DNA from: Daphnia pulex
Lineage: Eukaryota; Arthropoda; Branchiopoda; Diplostraca; Daphniidae
DNA: 64,000 nt
Direction: 5' to 3'
NCBI RefSeq assembly: GCF_021134715.1
Contig: NC_060024.1
Location: 4,650,001-4,714,000, forward strand
A model generated the notes under the pieces. The model had not been told where the DNA came from. It saw only the letters and a program-made list of their open reading frames with translations, and searched no databases. A program made the position numbers and the translations under genes. This document shows positions 31,634 through 42,717 of the stretch, piece by piece (the stretch's first letter is position 1; each line of letters begins with the position of its first letter).

Positions 31634-34126
31634 ATGTCCAACTCAGTTTTGAAAAAAAAACCTCCGAACAAGTCCAAATCAACACCCTCTTCAAGGAAGA
31701 ATTTTGAATGTTTCATTTGTAAGGTAGTAGTTCCTGGTCCTTACCTCAAACTTGTTATACATTTCAAACATGTGCATTACATGAAGACAAGTAAACGTGT
31801 AAGTAACCCATTAATATGTGGACAGAACTCTTGCTCAGCTCAGTTAATGAGTTTCAGATCGTTTCGACATCATTTATTGGAGTGTGAATATTTTCAAGGA
31901 GATAATGTTACCTCGCAAACAGCTGTTCCACAAATTGAAAGTTTGACAGAAAATGAAAGTATTGATGGCAGTGTAGATGTAGATTTTGATGTTGCAGAAA
32001 AACCAAAGGTGTGTGAGAAGCAAGTACAGGTAGCTAAGTTGTTTCTCAATCTTCGAACAAAATTCAATGTTACGAATAGTGCATTGAACTTCGTTTCGGC
32101 AGAAATGACAAAAATCCTTGCTGAGGCCGCCAAAAGTCCCCTTTCACTAATAGAAGACGCATTTACAAACTTGAATTCACAGACGAGCAGGAGTGCTTTT
32201 TACATAAAAAATTTTGGTTACAAATCACCCAAGCAGTTACTGTCGATACAGCAACGCCGCTGGGCAAATCGTTTTCAAAGAAACACCCTAAGAAAACGAA
32301 TTGTTCCTCGATTTTTTCACTACATCTCAATTAAAGGAACACTATCTTTGCTTTTCGCTATTCCTAAATTTAGAGCTTTGTATTTTGGAGAGCAACCAAG
32401 CACTGACGGTAGAATGCGTGGCCACATAGACAGTAATCACTACAAATCACACGAGTTATTTAAAGAGTGTCCAAGAGCACTGAGAATTCAAATTTTCAAT
32501 GACGATCTGGAAGTTTGTAATCCTTGTGGTTCAAAGACCAAATTTCATCAACTTGCAATGTTTTGTTTTTCCATTTTAAACTTACCACCTTATCTAATGT
32601 CTCAACTTGCCCATATCCATCCTTTTGCCGTCTGTAAAACTCTAGATGTTGTTGAGGACAATTTCGGATTTGTTCTTCGAGAATTCATGAAAGAGTTGGA
32701 AGAGCTAGAGTCTGAGGAAGGGATGCTTCTTGATATTCCAGATCTGCCTAATTTTCGCATTCGAGGTACCCTTGTTTCCGTTTCTGCCGACACTAAGGGG
32801 GCTCACGAAATTGGTGGCTTTATGAGTCCGTCGGCAAATAAGTTTTGTCGTCTTTGCCTAATACATCGATCAGAAATCAATTTTAAAAGTAATGTCGACC
32901 AGCTCGTTTTGAGAGACCGGAATAACTACGACCAAGCTGTGGTAGCTTCAAATGAAAGAGTTTGTGATATATCTCAGTCAGGAATAAAATATGCAAGTCT
33001 CCTTAATGCAAGCAGATATTTTCATTTTTCAGAAAATTTAAATTTTGATGCAATGCACGACTTTCTTGAAGGCGTTTGCCCATTTTCAATTAAACTTGTT
33101 TTACACGCATTGGCAACAATTTATCCTGAATACGGTGTAGATGCAGATTTCCTAAATCAAAGAATTGAGAATTTCCAGTACAGCTTTTATGATCTTTCAA
33201 ACAAACCATCGGCCAAGTTTACTGACGATAATATTAAAGCAAGGGGCAATTATTCGACGAAACAAAGTGCTGGGCAAAATTTTTGTCTTATAAACATTTT
33301 TGCTCTTTTGGTGGGTGACAAAATTCCGGAGGGCAACATCCATTTTGCGATCATACTAACTTTGCGCCACATTATGGATATCATATTTTCCCCTGTAGTA
33401 ACACAAGAGCATACCGTCGTTCTCGAAGTTTTGATTATGCGTTACTTTGAAGAATTTCGTAAAGCGTTCCCAAGTGTCCAAGGCATTAACAAGCTCCATC
33501 ACATGGTTCATTATCCCCAGATCATTCGCTCACAAGGCCCTCCTGTAAGGTATTGGTGTATGCGCTATGAAGCGTATCACAATATTGCCAAAAGACTAGC
33601 CCAAGTAAATTTCAATTTCAAAAATATTACTTTGTCTGTTGCAAACCACTTACAGTTATTTAAATGCTCCTCAATGCTATCTGAGGAGTTATTTGAACCA
33701 AAAACCAAATTCGGCCCCTTAAAAACAGTTTTGTTTGGTGAACTGATTGATGTCGACATTGAAAACGACGTTTTTCGGCAACATTCCTTTGTAAATGTAA
33801 CGAATTGGCTGAAGGTTAAAGGCTGGGAATATCGAGAAAATTCAGTGGTTGTTCTCCGAAATTCTCATCAGACAGAAAATGCTCTCCCTGAATTTGGCAT
33901 CATTCAAAAGATTATAGTAGAGGGCGATGACGTTTTTTCTTTGCTAATAACTTTCCTTAACACGATTTGTTTCTGTGAACATTATCACTCGTTTATAGTT
34001 GCTTTAACTACCCTTAAGAATGTGATTTCAATTAATAATCTGGCTGAATGTGAACCGTTGTGGATAGTAAAAAACTTTGACCCCTTTTCAGATGAGTCTT
34101 TTGTGTCGCCCCGCCACTTAGTTTAA
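31634..34126 (+). CDS. Transposase-like protein with N-terminal zinc fingers
   Basis: 830 codons, uninterrupted, from the ATG at 31634. Two Cys/His clusters lie at residues 25-85 (CFICK...H...H and CGQNSC...HHLLEC), likely DNA-binding zinc fingers. The middle has SADTKGAHEIGGFMSP then FCRLC, followed by FDAMHDFLEGVCPF, a D..HD..EG signature seen in large CACTA-related and similar animal transposases. Then come LINIFALLVGD, INKLHHMVHYPQII and RYWCMRYEAYHN. Catalytic residues are probably among these D and E positions, but I cannot assign them firmly. It lies inside 28765-36771, whose CACT ends support the CACTA assignment. Confidence 0.78.
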   Translation: MSNSVLKKKPPNKSKSTPSSRKNFECFICKVVVPGPYLKLVIHFKHVHYMKTSKRVSNPLICGQNSCSAQLMSFRSFRHHLLECEYFQGDNVTSQTAVPQIESLTENESIDGSVDVDFDVAEKPKVCEKQVQVAKLFLNLRTKFNVTNSALNFVSAEMTKILAEAAKSPLSLIEDAFTNLNSQTSRSAFYIKNFGYKSPKQLLSIQQRRWANRFQRNTLRKRIVPRFFHYISIKGTLSLLFAIPKFRALYFGEQPSTDGRMRGHIDSNHYKSHELFKECPRALRIQIFNDDLEVCNPCGSKTKFHQLAMFCFSILNLPPYLMSQLAHIHPFAVCKTLDVVEDNFGFVLREFMKELEELESEEGMLLDIPDLPNFRIRGTLVSVSADTKGAHEIGGFMSPSANKFCRLCLIHRSEINFKSNVDQLVLRDRNNYDQAVVASNERVCDISQSGIKYASLLNASRYFHFSENLNFDAMHDFLEGVCPFSIKLVLHALATIYPEYGVDADFLNQRIENFQYSFYDLSNKPSAKFTDDNIKARGNYSTKQSAGQNFCLINIFALLVGDKIPEGNIHFAIILTLRHIMDIIFSPVVTQEHTVVLEVLIMRYFEEFRKAFPSVQGINKLHHMVHYPQIIRSQGPPVRYWCMRYEAYHNIAKRLAQVNFNFKNITLSVANHLQLFKCSSMLSEELFEPKTKFGPLKTVLFGELIDVDIENDVFRQHSFVNVTNWLKVKGWEYRENSVVVLRNSHQTENALPEFGIIQKIIVEGDDVFSLLITFLNTICFCEHYHSFIVALTTLKNVISINNLAECEPLWIVKNFDPFSDESFVSPRHLV

Positions 34127-34410
34127 CAAAAATCAAATTAATATTCAGTGGTTTTATAGAAAGCATCTCGGAAATGCTTTTCATGGTTTCGTATTATTTA
34201 ATTTCCTTTCCATTTCAAATCAAAAATTTCCCCATAATTTCAACTATCCACACAACTTCAAAAAAATGCAATATTTAGCGAATGGAGATCGCACACTTTT
34301 GATCATTTGTTTCATTACACAGAAAATTGAAAGCGCGTGAACTCGATTCGCTGTATACAGTATTTTTTTGAGATACAGTATACAGTTAATGAAAATTCTT
34401 TTTCTTTCAG

Positions 34411-36347
34411 AGAACGATATTGACGGAGACGTTTTGTTGACGCTTGAAGAAAATCAACTACAGAGTCTTGGCATTTCACTTGGACAAAGAGTAAAACTCG
34501 TTCGATACATCAAGAGTCTGTCAATGGGTACCAGCCATTCGACAGTAATGGACCCAACCATTTTGCACCATTTTGAGTCCCCTTCCTCTGGTACAGTAAC
34601 ACCCGAATCACAGTTGTGGGAGAGTCATCTTCAAACAAGTTTGAACGATCAATTGGTGGACAACAATCATCAAATGGAGGATCTTCTTGGTAGTTCTACC
34701 TCACGTGATCCATTGCCTTTTTCTTTTGAGAAATTCAGCGAACCCGTTCCAACTGCAAGTGATTCAAATTTGCAGAACCATGTGCCTCCAAAAGTTTGTG
34801 AAAAGGTATATGGTTTTTTGTTAAGTTTTTATCCATAATCTGAAAATGTAACTTTTTTTAAAATTCCTACCCACAGAATTTGACGTTTGATGTAAAAGAA
34901 ATTTTGAATGCCCATGAAGAAGGTAAAAAAATCGTTGAGAAATATCAAGCTGACGTTGCGATGCCTGTTACTGAGGTGGACCGAAACACTATTATTAATA
35001 TTGCATTGGGCCACGTTATTCGTACAATTGGTAATTACTACCCAGAAGCGTCAACCAAACAAAAATTGGCTGCTGCTATTGTAGCTGCTTTTCCTCAGAT
35101 GGGGTTAATTCGAGATGGCCTACCTGCTTATACGTATATTTACAACAGCGCAACTGGTAATGCTTACATTGATCAACACTTAAAGCGGATGAGAAAAGCT
35201 GCGTTGACTCCCGATCAACGAAAGAGGAAATCTGTGGAAAAACCAAAAGACGATGCAAGGAAAGGTAAAGGGAAATCTTTGAAGAAGTCAAGTCCAGCAG
35301 AGCAGCCTCTATCAGATGAGTATGTCGCTGAATGTAAATCAAAGGTAGGCCACTCTTTAATTGAAATCGATGTTCGAAAACATTAAATATTTTTACTTTT
35401 TATCAAGGTTGCTTGGTTGCAAAATTGCGGTGTTTTTTTGGAAAACAAATCGAAGATAATGGAGTATATGGATGAGACGTACGAGTACAGGAGATACCAA
35501 ATTGCAAATATCCTACTCACTCCAACTGCAATTGTTACCGAATTCCCGAGATTTTTAGATGTGGATTTCGGAAGACTGGTATAATTAGCTAGAGACATTT
35601 TAAATAATATTTGAACATTTTCTAACAGTTGTTTAAATGCGTAGATTATAGCCGATTATGTTCATCAGTATCCTAAAACATCTGACATCGGAACCTTTAT
35701 GTCGAAGTATGGAAACAGATTAATCCGTCTAGCTCTTTATAACAATATGGAAATTCAAGAATCAACAGATGGTAACACCTATCAACCAACACTTTTCGCT
35801 GTCTATATTTATGTTCTTAAATATTTTCTTTTATGTCAACAGCATTTTTAAAGGTACTGGTGGTGTGTGTAAAATTGATGCCAAGAATTCAACAAGCCAA
35901 AAGTCAACTGAACACAACTCTGCAACAACTCGTAATTTTTCTCAAGGTAATTGTCTACTGTATTTTGAGTTACTTTTTTCCCTCGTTGTTTTCCATCATC
36001 TAACTGAAACCCTTTTTATCTTATAGGAAAACACTAATTTGGAGGAATTCGTAAAAAACAAGCCTAAGCACTTGAAACAACCATTCCTTGTTTGTCTAGG
36101 AACTTTAATTGCTCCAAAGCAATTTTTTCTCGTCGTTGACTTCTATGTAATTGATTGTGGAAGTGAATGCTCTAATGCATTCAACGTTCTTTTCTCAAGT
36201 TTCTTTGCCTTTAATACCGAGTATCCTAAACCCGTTTTGATGGAGTTTTACCAATTTTTTGAATATGCAGTTTACGGAATTGTGCCTAGTTGTAGCTGCA
36301 ATATTGGCGCTTTTGTAAGCAAATTAGAGTGTTTGCCCCTTACTTAA
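34411..36347 (+). CDS. SAM-domain (SAMD3-like) second gene of the CACTA-like element
   Basis: In-phase exons: 34411-34805, 34877-35344, 35408-35578, 35645-35771, 35843-35946, 36027-36347. The exon carrying the ATG and the start of the SAM domain was not found; the first exon here opens inside it. The first exon encodes the C-terminal half of a sterile alpha motif (ENDIDGDVLLTLEENQLQSL then SLGQRVKLVRYI). A basic Lys-rich stretch follows around 35210-35300. The rest is helical, ending with a PFLVCLGTL and FFAFNTEYP domain. Similar SAMD3-like proteins occur in transposon contexts in animals. It is probably the accessory protein of the element. Poly(A) signal AATAAA at 36437-36442. Confidence 0.68.
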
Positions 36348-36574
36348 TTTGTATTCATTCACATGCAATGCTCCCAATATTCAAGGACTCAGGAATGTAC
36401 CGTTTTTTAAGCTTAACTTTTTCGCTTAACGCCTTCAATAAATGCGGTTTAAATGATCTTGTTTGTTTGGTTATTATTCAGTATTAATATGAATGCGTTA
36501 TGGTAATTCAGTATGGGTGTGGGTCACAAGAAAGAGGGGTTTCGAAGAAAGAATAAAAGTGGGTGGGGCATATA

Positions 36575-36771
36575 ATCCTGTATGACTACGAAGAGTTAGT
36601 ATGTGTAGTACGAAGGATTAGTATGTGTCGTACGATGAATTAGTAGCCCTGCGTACGAATGCCTTTTCGTAGCCCACATACGAGTTAGTACCATCTTAGT
36701 ATGATTTCCCAAAAGACTACTAGAAAAAGGGTCTTAGTACCCCCTTCGTAGCCTCTCAAAAATTTAGAGTG
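36575..36771. repeat. Right subterminal and terminal repeats of the CACTA-like element
   Basis: Repeated GTACGAAGGATTAGTATGTG-type words, then the terminal repeat ending AATTTAGAGTG at 36771. They mirror those at 28765-28995. Confidence 0.8.
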
Positions 36772-36956
36772 CGCGACCACCGTTTTTCTCACCCATCCCC
36801 CACTTTCAAGAATGAACGGAAAAAGTTTTGGGTTCCCTCTATTTTATCTCTATTTGCTTTTACTTCATTTAATCTCATCATTTGATATTATCCTCCTTCT
36901 CATTCTGTAGTTCATGGCTTTCTTAGACTCTTTCACAGACTGCCATAACCATATTT

Positions 36957-37030
36957 GCTTTTATCGGGAGTCGAACCCGGAAACTCAGATTTACAAGCCA
37001 ATATTTATCCGCTGTGCCACCAGCTATTGA
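36957..37030 (-). other. tRNA-like A/B-box sequence in copy 2 of the 908-bp element
   Basis: Reverse complement of 24004-24080. The B box (36968-36978 region) and A box are intact. Confidence 0.6.
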
Positions 37031-38013
37031 TATACAGTAGGGAAGCTTATAATACTAATTAATTCTTAGGGCAGAGAAAGAAACTTCTAATTTCAAGATT
37101 GCTATTGATTGCAATCATTGTTGAATTAAAGAGCTTGCTAACAATATATTAAGCCAACAACTTATCGAGTGTTCATCTAAAAGCATCTTTGAATTTCGGT
37201 GATGGGACTTAGAAACATTTTTCGTTTTTAGCCGCCATTATGGATTTCCATCGCGCGGCTTTTCAAGAAAGAACTTGAGATTAGGGCGGTTAGGGATGGG
37301 AGAGAAACGAAAAAACGAAGAGAGAAAAAAATATTTTTGGGTCTCTTCCTTTCGCTAAAAGAGTGAAAAACTCGAAAAAACCTAATTTGCATAGTTGTAA
37401 AGGAGGCGTACAAATCGTTTTTTCCTTTACAGTATATACAAAAGGTGTACAAAAGGTGTACAAAGACGAATTTGTACACCAGCTACAAATATGTAGCCTA
37501 AAAAAGGACGAGAGTGTAGGTCAAGATTTAGTTCCTATCGTCTAGGGCCGATTACACCCAACACGCACCGGCCCATTCCTACATCGACACCCGCCAGTTA
37601 AAAACCAAAGGAGTTGGCCCCTCATCACCAACGACACGCTCTACATCAACGAATATTTCTGGTGAAAGGATTAGGCCTACTATCAAGTCGAATTCACTTT
37701 GAAGGACAGGAGTCGTCACGCCTTTTGTGACTTGTGTTAAAAACTAGACGAAAAGAGTGACCGGATATCTTACCCGGATCTGGCAGGGGAATGCGATGGT
37801 AACAACTAACAAATGCAACCCATTTGATCCAACTTGGATAGAATAATTAAACGGTCGTTATTCAATGGAAAACTATTCGCAGGAGCAGCTCAGTTAATAG
37901 AGAAATATCAAATAAAATCTCTTTACTGGGTCTCAACAAAGAAAGAGACACAATTGAAAACTTTAAGTCTGCATAGAAGACGTGTAAAATTCCAGTCATT
38001 GGCTCAGTCATTA

Positions 38014-39180
38014 AAAGGACAGCGTGTAATAGTTAAAAGCTCGTATTACTTCGATCTCAACAATGGAAACAAAAGCCGTTTGCTGGACATTCCAAAGTTG
38101 ATGTGACGGCATAAATCTTGTTTGCTATTGAATAATTACGTGTCTGTTGTTGTCGTGCGTGCAATATTCATGGGATCAAGATCAATGCACATGTCGTTCT
38201 AAAAAAAGTGTCGACTCTCAGTTATCGGTTTTCCCTGTCAAAGAAATGAGAACTGACAACAGCTGGTGATGACTAACCAAAACCAATAATTAGAATTCTG
38301 TCTGCGGCGGTAAATCTCTCTGTTCTTAATTCCAAGTGTTTTCAAGTGCTGGGTTCAGTTAGAACGCATTGACATTTTAGAAATAATGCCATTGAAGCAA
38401 TGGAATTGAGAAAAATTAACTTGCCCAATTGATCAATGTTGGGGACCTTGCTTTAAGAAAAATAGTATCCCCTTAGAAGTATTTTTTTTTTCTAGAATCG
38501 AGCGGGAAAGCTTTCTTTGACTATATATACTTTCTCCGAGAGAAAAGTGTTGGCCGGTAATGAGTCTTGGCTTTTATATGCGTGTCTTTAAAATTGATTT
38601 GATTGATGATCAGATTTTACGACTCAAGATTTTCTTTTTATTGAAATCTTTCTTGCTATTGCGCCAGAGAAAATGCTGAAAGAAAAATATTAAAACTGCA
38701 GTTGTCTATAAGCTTGATGGAATGGGTGGCTATTTCGTGAACTTGGGGGGACGGATGTTGTCAATTTCGTGAGAACTGCGACGAAACGGGAAAGCGATGT
38801 TTGTCATTGAAAATATATCCATCGTTAATGAGTTGACGTCCAGTAAAATCACTGGAAGGCGAAAAGATGTATACAATTTACCGCCGCAGACAGAATTCTA
38901 ATTATTGGTTTTGGTTAGTCATCACCAGCTGTTGTCAGTTCTCATTTCTTTGACAGGGAAAACCGATAACTGAGAGTCGACACTTTTTTTAGAACGACAT
39001 GTGCATCGAACTTGATCCCATGAATATTGCACGCACGAAAATAACAGAAACGTTATTATACAATAGCAGACACGATTTATGCAGTCACATCAACTTTGGA
39101 ATGTCCAGCAAACGGCTTGTGTTTCCATCGTTGAGATCGAAGTAATACGAGCTTTTAACTATACGCTGTCCTTTTAATCT
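38014..39180. repeat. Large fold-back: about 300-bp inverted arms around a 560-bp spacer
   Basis: 38014-38314 and 38877-39180 are reverse complements with roughly 5 percent mismatch by eye, including shared words such as GGACATTCCAAAGTTGATGT and GTGTCGACTCTCAG. The spacer shows no gene. The short frame at 37834-38106 enters the left arm and is not considered real. Confidence 0.85.
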
Positions 39181-39411
39181 ATACAGTTCTACACGCCTGT
39201 ACTAGCTCGGGGGTTTGCCTTGAAATAAGCTGTGACGTTTCGCAGTCAGTATCCTAACGCGATCGTCGCAACACTAACGCTCGATCTGCCAACCAGTTAA
39301 TAATTTTTTTGTCTTACTCTTAATTCCACTAGGCCTACATGGAATATAACAAAAGACCTGGACTATTTCAAATCTAGACGTTGTTTTCGTTTGCTCTCTT
39401 TTCTAAACATT

Positions 39412-40447
39412 ATGTCCATTCAGAATAATCAACCGCGGAGAATGTCGAAGACAATCTTGAATACCATTGCTTTGGCACTGCTCCTCTTGGTTTTGTTGAT
39501 GTGGCTGTCATCTCATCAATCGTCATCTAGTCCCCAGCTGATAACTGCGCCTACTGCTGCCTACAGTCAATTAGTTACAACAACCAGCACTTATTCGACT
39601 AGCGCCATCGACGGACACCCGGAAGTTGAATCCATGTCAGCCGAGGAGATTTTCCGCTATTTGCACTGGACCAACAGCACGACATGTCAATTCGCTGTCG
39701 ATTTCGGTTTCATGATATACGGTGCTGCAGGCCTATTTGCACCGGACGGCCACAAAGCTGTCTGTCTCGACAAATCCATCGCTCCCGTCTACAATAATTG
39801 TCTTGTCTACTCGTTTGGCATCAACAATTTGTGTGAGTCAAAACCTACGCACTTTTTTCTATTTCTTGAAATATTTGGCTGACAAGAACTTGAAAATGTC
39901 GACAGGGTCGTTCGATGAATCCATGGAAAAGTTCGGATGCCAAGTCTATTCTTTCGATCCATCTATGGGAGTGAAAGATTACAATCGGACTGAGAAAATC
40001 CATTTCTACAACATCGGCCTGTCCGGAGTGGATGGATTGCATCCCACTAAAGGATGGAATATGAAAACGGCCTGGTCCATCTATGACATGTTGGCGAATA
40101 GTCATGGGTCCTCAACGCTAATCGATTTTCTGAAAATGGACATCGAGTTATCCGAATGGGAAGCTATTCCTCAAATGCTACGAAGCGGTTTCCTTAGCGA
40201 CAAGGTCAAACAACTGGCTGTCGAGATTCACTTTGATGCAGGCGACTCTTTGGAAACTCTACGGCGATATGTCCGCATCCTGCAAGACCTCGAGGCCATG
40301 ACTGGAACTGAGCGAGCTGGAAAATTTATTCGATTCAGTTCGCGGCCCAATCCTTGGTGCCAGAAACCAATTTCGATTTTAAACGGGAAAGAGGAATACT
40401 TCGCAATGGAATTGGCGTGGTACAACTCAAAGTTCTACTCATTTTAG
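39412..40447 (+). CDS. METTL24-like type II membrane methyltransferase
   Basis: Exon 1 39412-39832, intron 39833-39905 (GTGAGT...CAG), exon 2 39906-40447, giving 320 residues. A signal anchor at residues 18-35 (TILNTIALALLLLVLLMWL) is followed by a Ser/Thr-rich stem and the Methyltransf_22-type domain. Visible are DGHKAVCLD, CLVYSFGINNLWSFDESM across the splice, YSFDPSMG, LIDFLKMDIELSEWEAIP and QLAVEIHFD. Such proteins are probable SAM-dependent methyltransferases of the secretory pathway with unknown substrates. The ATG at 39412 is the first in frame; translation from 39442 is possible. Poly(A) signal AATAAA near 40476. Confidence 0.82.
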
Positions 40448-40499
40448 TATCCAATCAGCAGACATTGGTGCCCCAAATAAAATTGCCCATGGACTTGAT

Positions 40500-41300
40500 T
40501 ATTTCGTGGATTTGATGTCCATTTCAAGCAAGAACAATGCTTACTATCTATTCCTAAATAAACTGTTCTGCATTTACGGGTTCCTTTGTCAGCTAAGAAA
40601 AATGTCTTTTACGATATGAAAAAAAAAACATGACGGGGAAATCGACTGAAGCATTTATAGCCTGTATGGGCGACGGTTGACACAAGGAAAATTTGTCAAC
40701 GAATCACCGAACAAAAGTCTTTAGATCGAATAACTTTGAAAAATATTTGTCGTTTGATCTGCGATAGATCTGCGCATAGTTTTGGTACCCAAGAAAAGGC
40801 ACACAGTTGTGGCATGTCGGAAATCTAAAGAAAATAATTCCTCGATTTTTCAGATGTTGATGCAACCAAAATATAAAGCTTACAGTTTGTTTAAGAATTG
40901 TACGTGAACGGGAGTATGATGATAATCATTCATTTCATTTGAATTGAATCGAACAGAAGGTAAAAAATTTCAGGAGCTGGTTAAACAAAGGTGGAAATGA
41001 TTACTAATCCAATGTTGCGATACAATTACGTGATTGCAAACACAAAAAAGAAAACGAACCTTGAAGATTACTTTCTGTTACGTAGGCACAGAGGGCTAAT
41101 TAACTCTATATTTTCTCAGTCATCTTAAACTCCATTTAAGTGACGAAAATAAAGAAATAAAACTGACTGACCTTGAGACCAGGATGTTCGTCCTTCCAAT
41201 GATGTGTAATTTCTAATACTGAGGCAGAAGTCAACTGGAACCAAAGAGAAAAAAAAATAATTTTTAAAATTAAACAAACGATCTCAAAATACAAAATTTA
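40500..41300. other. AT-rich spacer, no gene seen
   Basis: 3' flank of the methyltransferase gene. Nothing else is supported. Confidence 0.5.
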
Positions 41301-41303
41301 TAG

Positions 41304-41601
41304 TATAGATGTTATACCAATGAAAAAGTAGTAGACATGCCAAAAAATCGTGCGCAGTTTACGCCGATGCGCACCACAGCGGCGGATAGCATAACTAAAC
41401 TTTTTATTACGCTTGACACTTAGCGTACTTCAAGATCCTTTGTTCGACAAGCAGTCGGTTCTCGTCTCGTCTCTTGAAGTACGCTAAGTGTCAAGCGTAA
41501 TAAAAAGTTTAGTTATGCTATCTGCCGCTGTGGTGCGCATCGGCGTAAACTGCGCACGATTTTTTGGCATCTACTACTTTTTCATTGGTATAACATCTAT
41601 A
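41304..41601. repeat. 298-bp hairpin element
   Basis: Arms 41304-41434 and 41474-41601 are almost perfect reverse complements (outer TATAGATGTTATACCAATG, inner GTACTTCAAGA) around a 40-bp loop. It looks like a MITE or a potential small-RNA hairpin. Confidence 0.88.
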
Positions 41602-42717
41602 GGCAGGCCGCAGGGGGCTAAAGTCTAATTATAAATCAGGTGATAGGCTACGTCTATCACGTCAGTCAACCTTGTGCATTCAATTTGTGGGCTTATTTAT
41701 CCATTGACGGCTGATGCTATTCTTTATTTTTTTTAACGGAATAGTAAAAAATAACGAAAAATAAAGAACACAATAATTAAAACTAGATTGAGACAGAGCG
41801 TAACTAAATTGAACGAACGTGGAAAATTTGCGTTCCCGTTTCAAAAGCGAATTCCTGACACTATTTTCTGTAAAAAAAAATCAAAAGAAAAGAATTGATT
41901 TGAAATGTTTACCATTTCATTTTGTGTCACGAAAATCTGCAGCCTGCAGTAGGGCCTACTCGCCTTGCACATTCTTGGAAGCACATTTTTGAAATAGTTA
42001 GCACTACAGCAGGTGGCACTAGCAGACGATCTTTTCATCCCTTGGGGGGGCCAGTGGAGGTTGGGATTCAAAAAAGCAAAAGGTGATAGCCATCTAGCGA
42101 TAGAAGCGCCTAACTGTGGGTTTTTACTTTTTAGTTTTTACAAAACTAAAACGAAACGACGATTTTCAGAACGGTTTGGCGATTTGATTATAAAATGTAA
42201 ATTATAAAATTTAATAAAATTTAATAAAGATTTCGAACAAGTGAACAACTACTGAAAATTATTTTTAGGATTGGTTGGGGATGGAGGGGGTTGGGAATTC
42301 GGGAAGGGTAGTAAACTAGAAACAGAATTTTCTTCTGCTTCGAAAATGTATTTCTCTGCAGTCTAGAAATGCCCATGTTCAGAAGTTATCGTTATCGCCC
42401 TCACTGCCGTAGTGCCGTGGTAAGTACACCAGGGGCAAGTCAAGTGAGCAAACAATCGAATCAGAGATTCCCATAAGACTCCATGTAAAGTGTAGTGCGT
42501 ACTGTTTTCCACCAGAGGGCTACAGAAAATCAGTCAAATCAAGAATTTTTGGCCTAATTTTCTATTTGTTGTTACAGCAGCAGACGACCAACACGAGAAT
42601 TGGAGAATAGGCGAGCCCATTTGATAAGTAATTTATTCTTCAACTAACTATTAATTTTCTTATTATTGAAATAACTTATTTTGAATAGTTTGCCATAAAT
42701 TAGTTTGCTTTAAAGCA

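Larger units (their letters stand above)
28765..36771 (+). mobile_element. Autonomous-looking CACTA/EnSpm-like transposon, 8007 bp
   Basis: Termini are CACTCTAAATTTTGAGA at 28765 and its near-complement ending at 36771. They are flanked by a CG duplication proven by comparison with the empty site in copy 1 (about 24262-24268). Subterminal regions hold many CTACGAAG/GTAGTACG repeats in both orientations. It carries a transposase-like gene (31634-34126), a SAM-domain gene (34411-36347) and an antisense gene (29308-29754). The reading frames of the first two look open, so it may be recently active. Confidence 0.85.
28600..37516 (-). mobile_element. 908-bp CACTA-like element, copy 2, carrying a nested transposon
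   Basis: Same termini as 23514-24421 but inverted, flanked by TA (28598-28599, 37517-37518). Its two parts, 28600-28764 (165 bp) and 36772-37516 (745 bp), sum to 910. Subtracting a 2-bp duplication gives 908, exactly the length of copy 1. The nested element is 28765-36771. Confidence 0.92.
28400..37810 (+). pseudogene. Fucosyltransferase (GT10) pseudogene, split by the nested transposons
   Basis: The left piece (about 28400-28599) ends with CPDYVSGKFF then a stop. The right piece (37519-37810) resumes with DLVPIV, a stop/frameshift, ADYTQHAPAHSYIDTRQL, then YINEYFWWK, HAFCDLC and a KLDEKSDRISYPDL tail. Joined across 28600-37516 these fit consecutive blocks of the donor-binding domain seen in the gene at 19357-20857 (CPDYITGEF, IPIVYGGADYTQYAP, YFQWK). 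Several stops and frameshifts make it dead. It is more like other fucosyltransferases than a direct recent copy of the neighbour. Confidence 0.72.

Noticed and set aside
35769..36026. Reading 35769-36026 as one exon
   Set aside because: The in-phase exon is 35843-35946; the other frame only reads through introns.
37834..38106. 90-codon frame
   Set aside because: No AUG, enters a fold-back arm, no recognisable domain.
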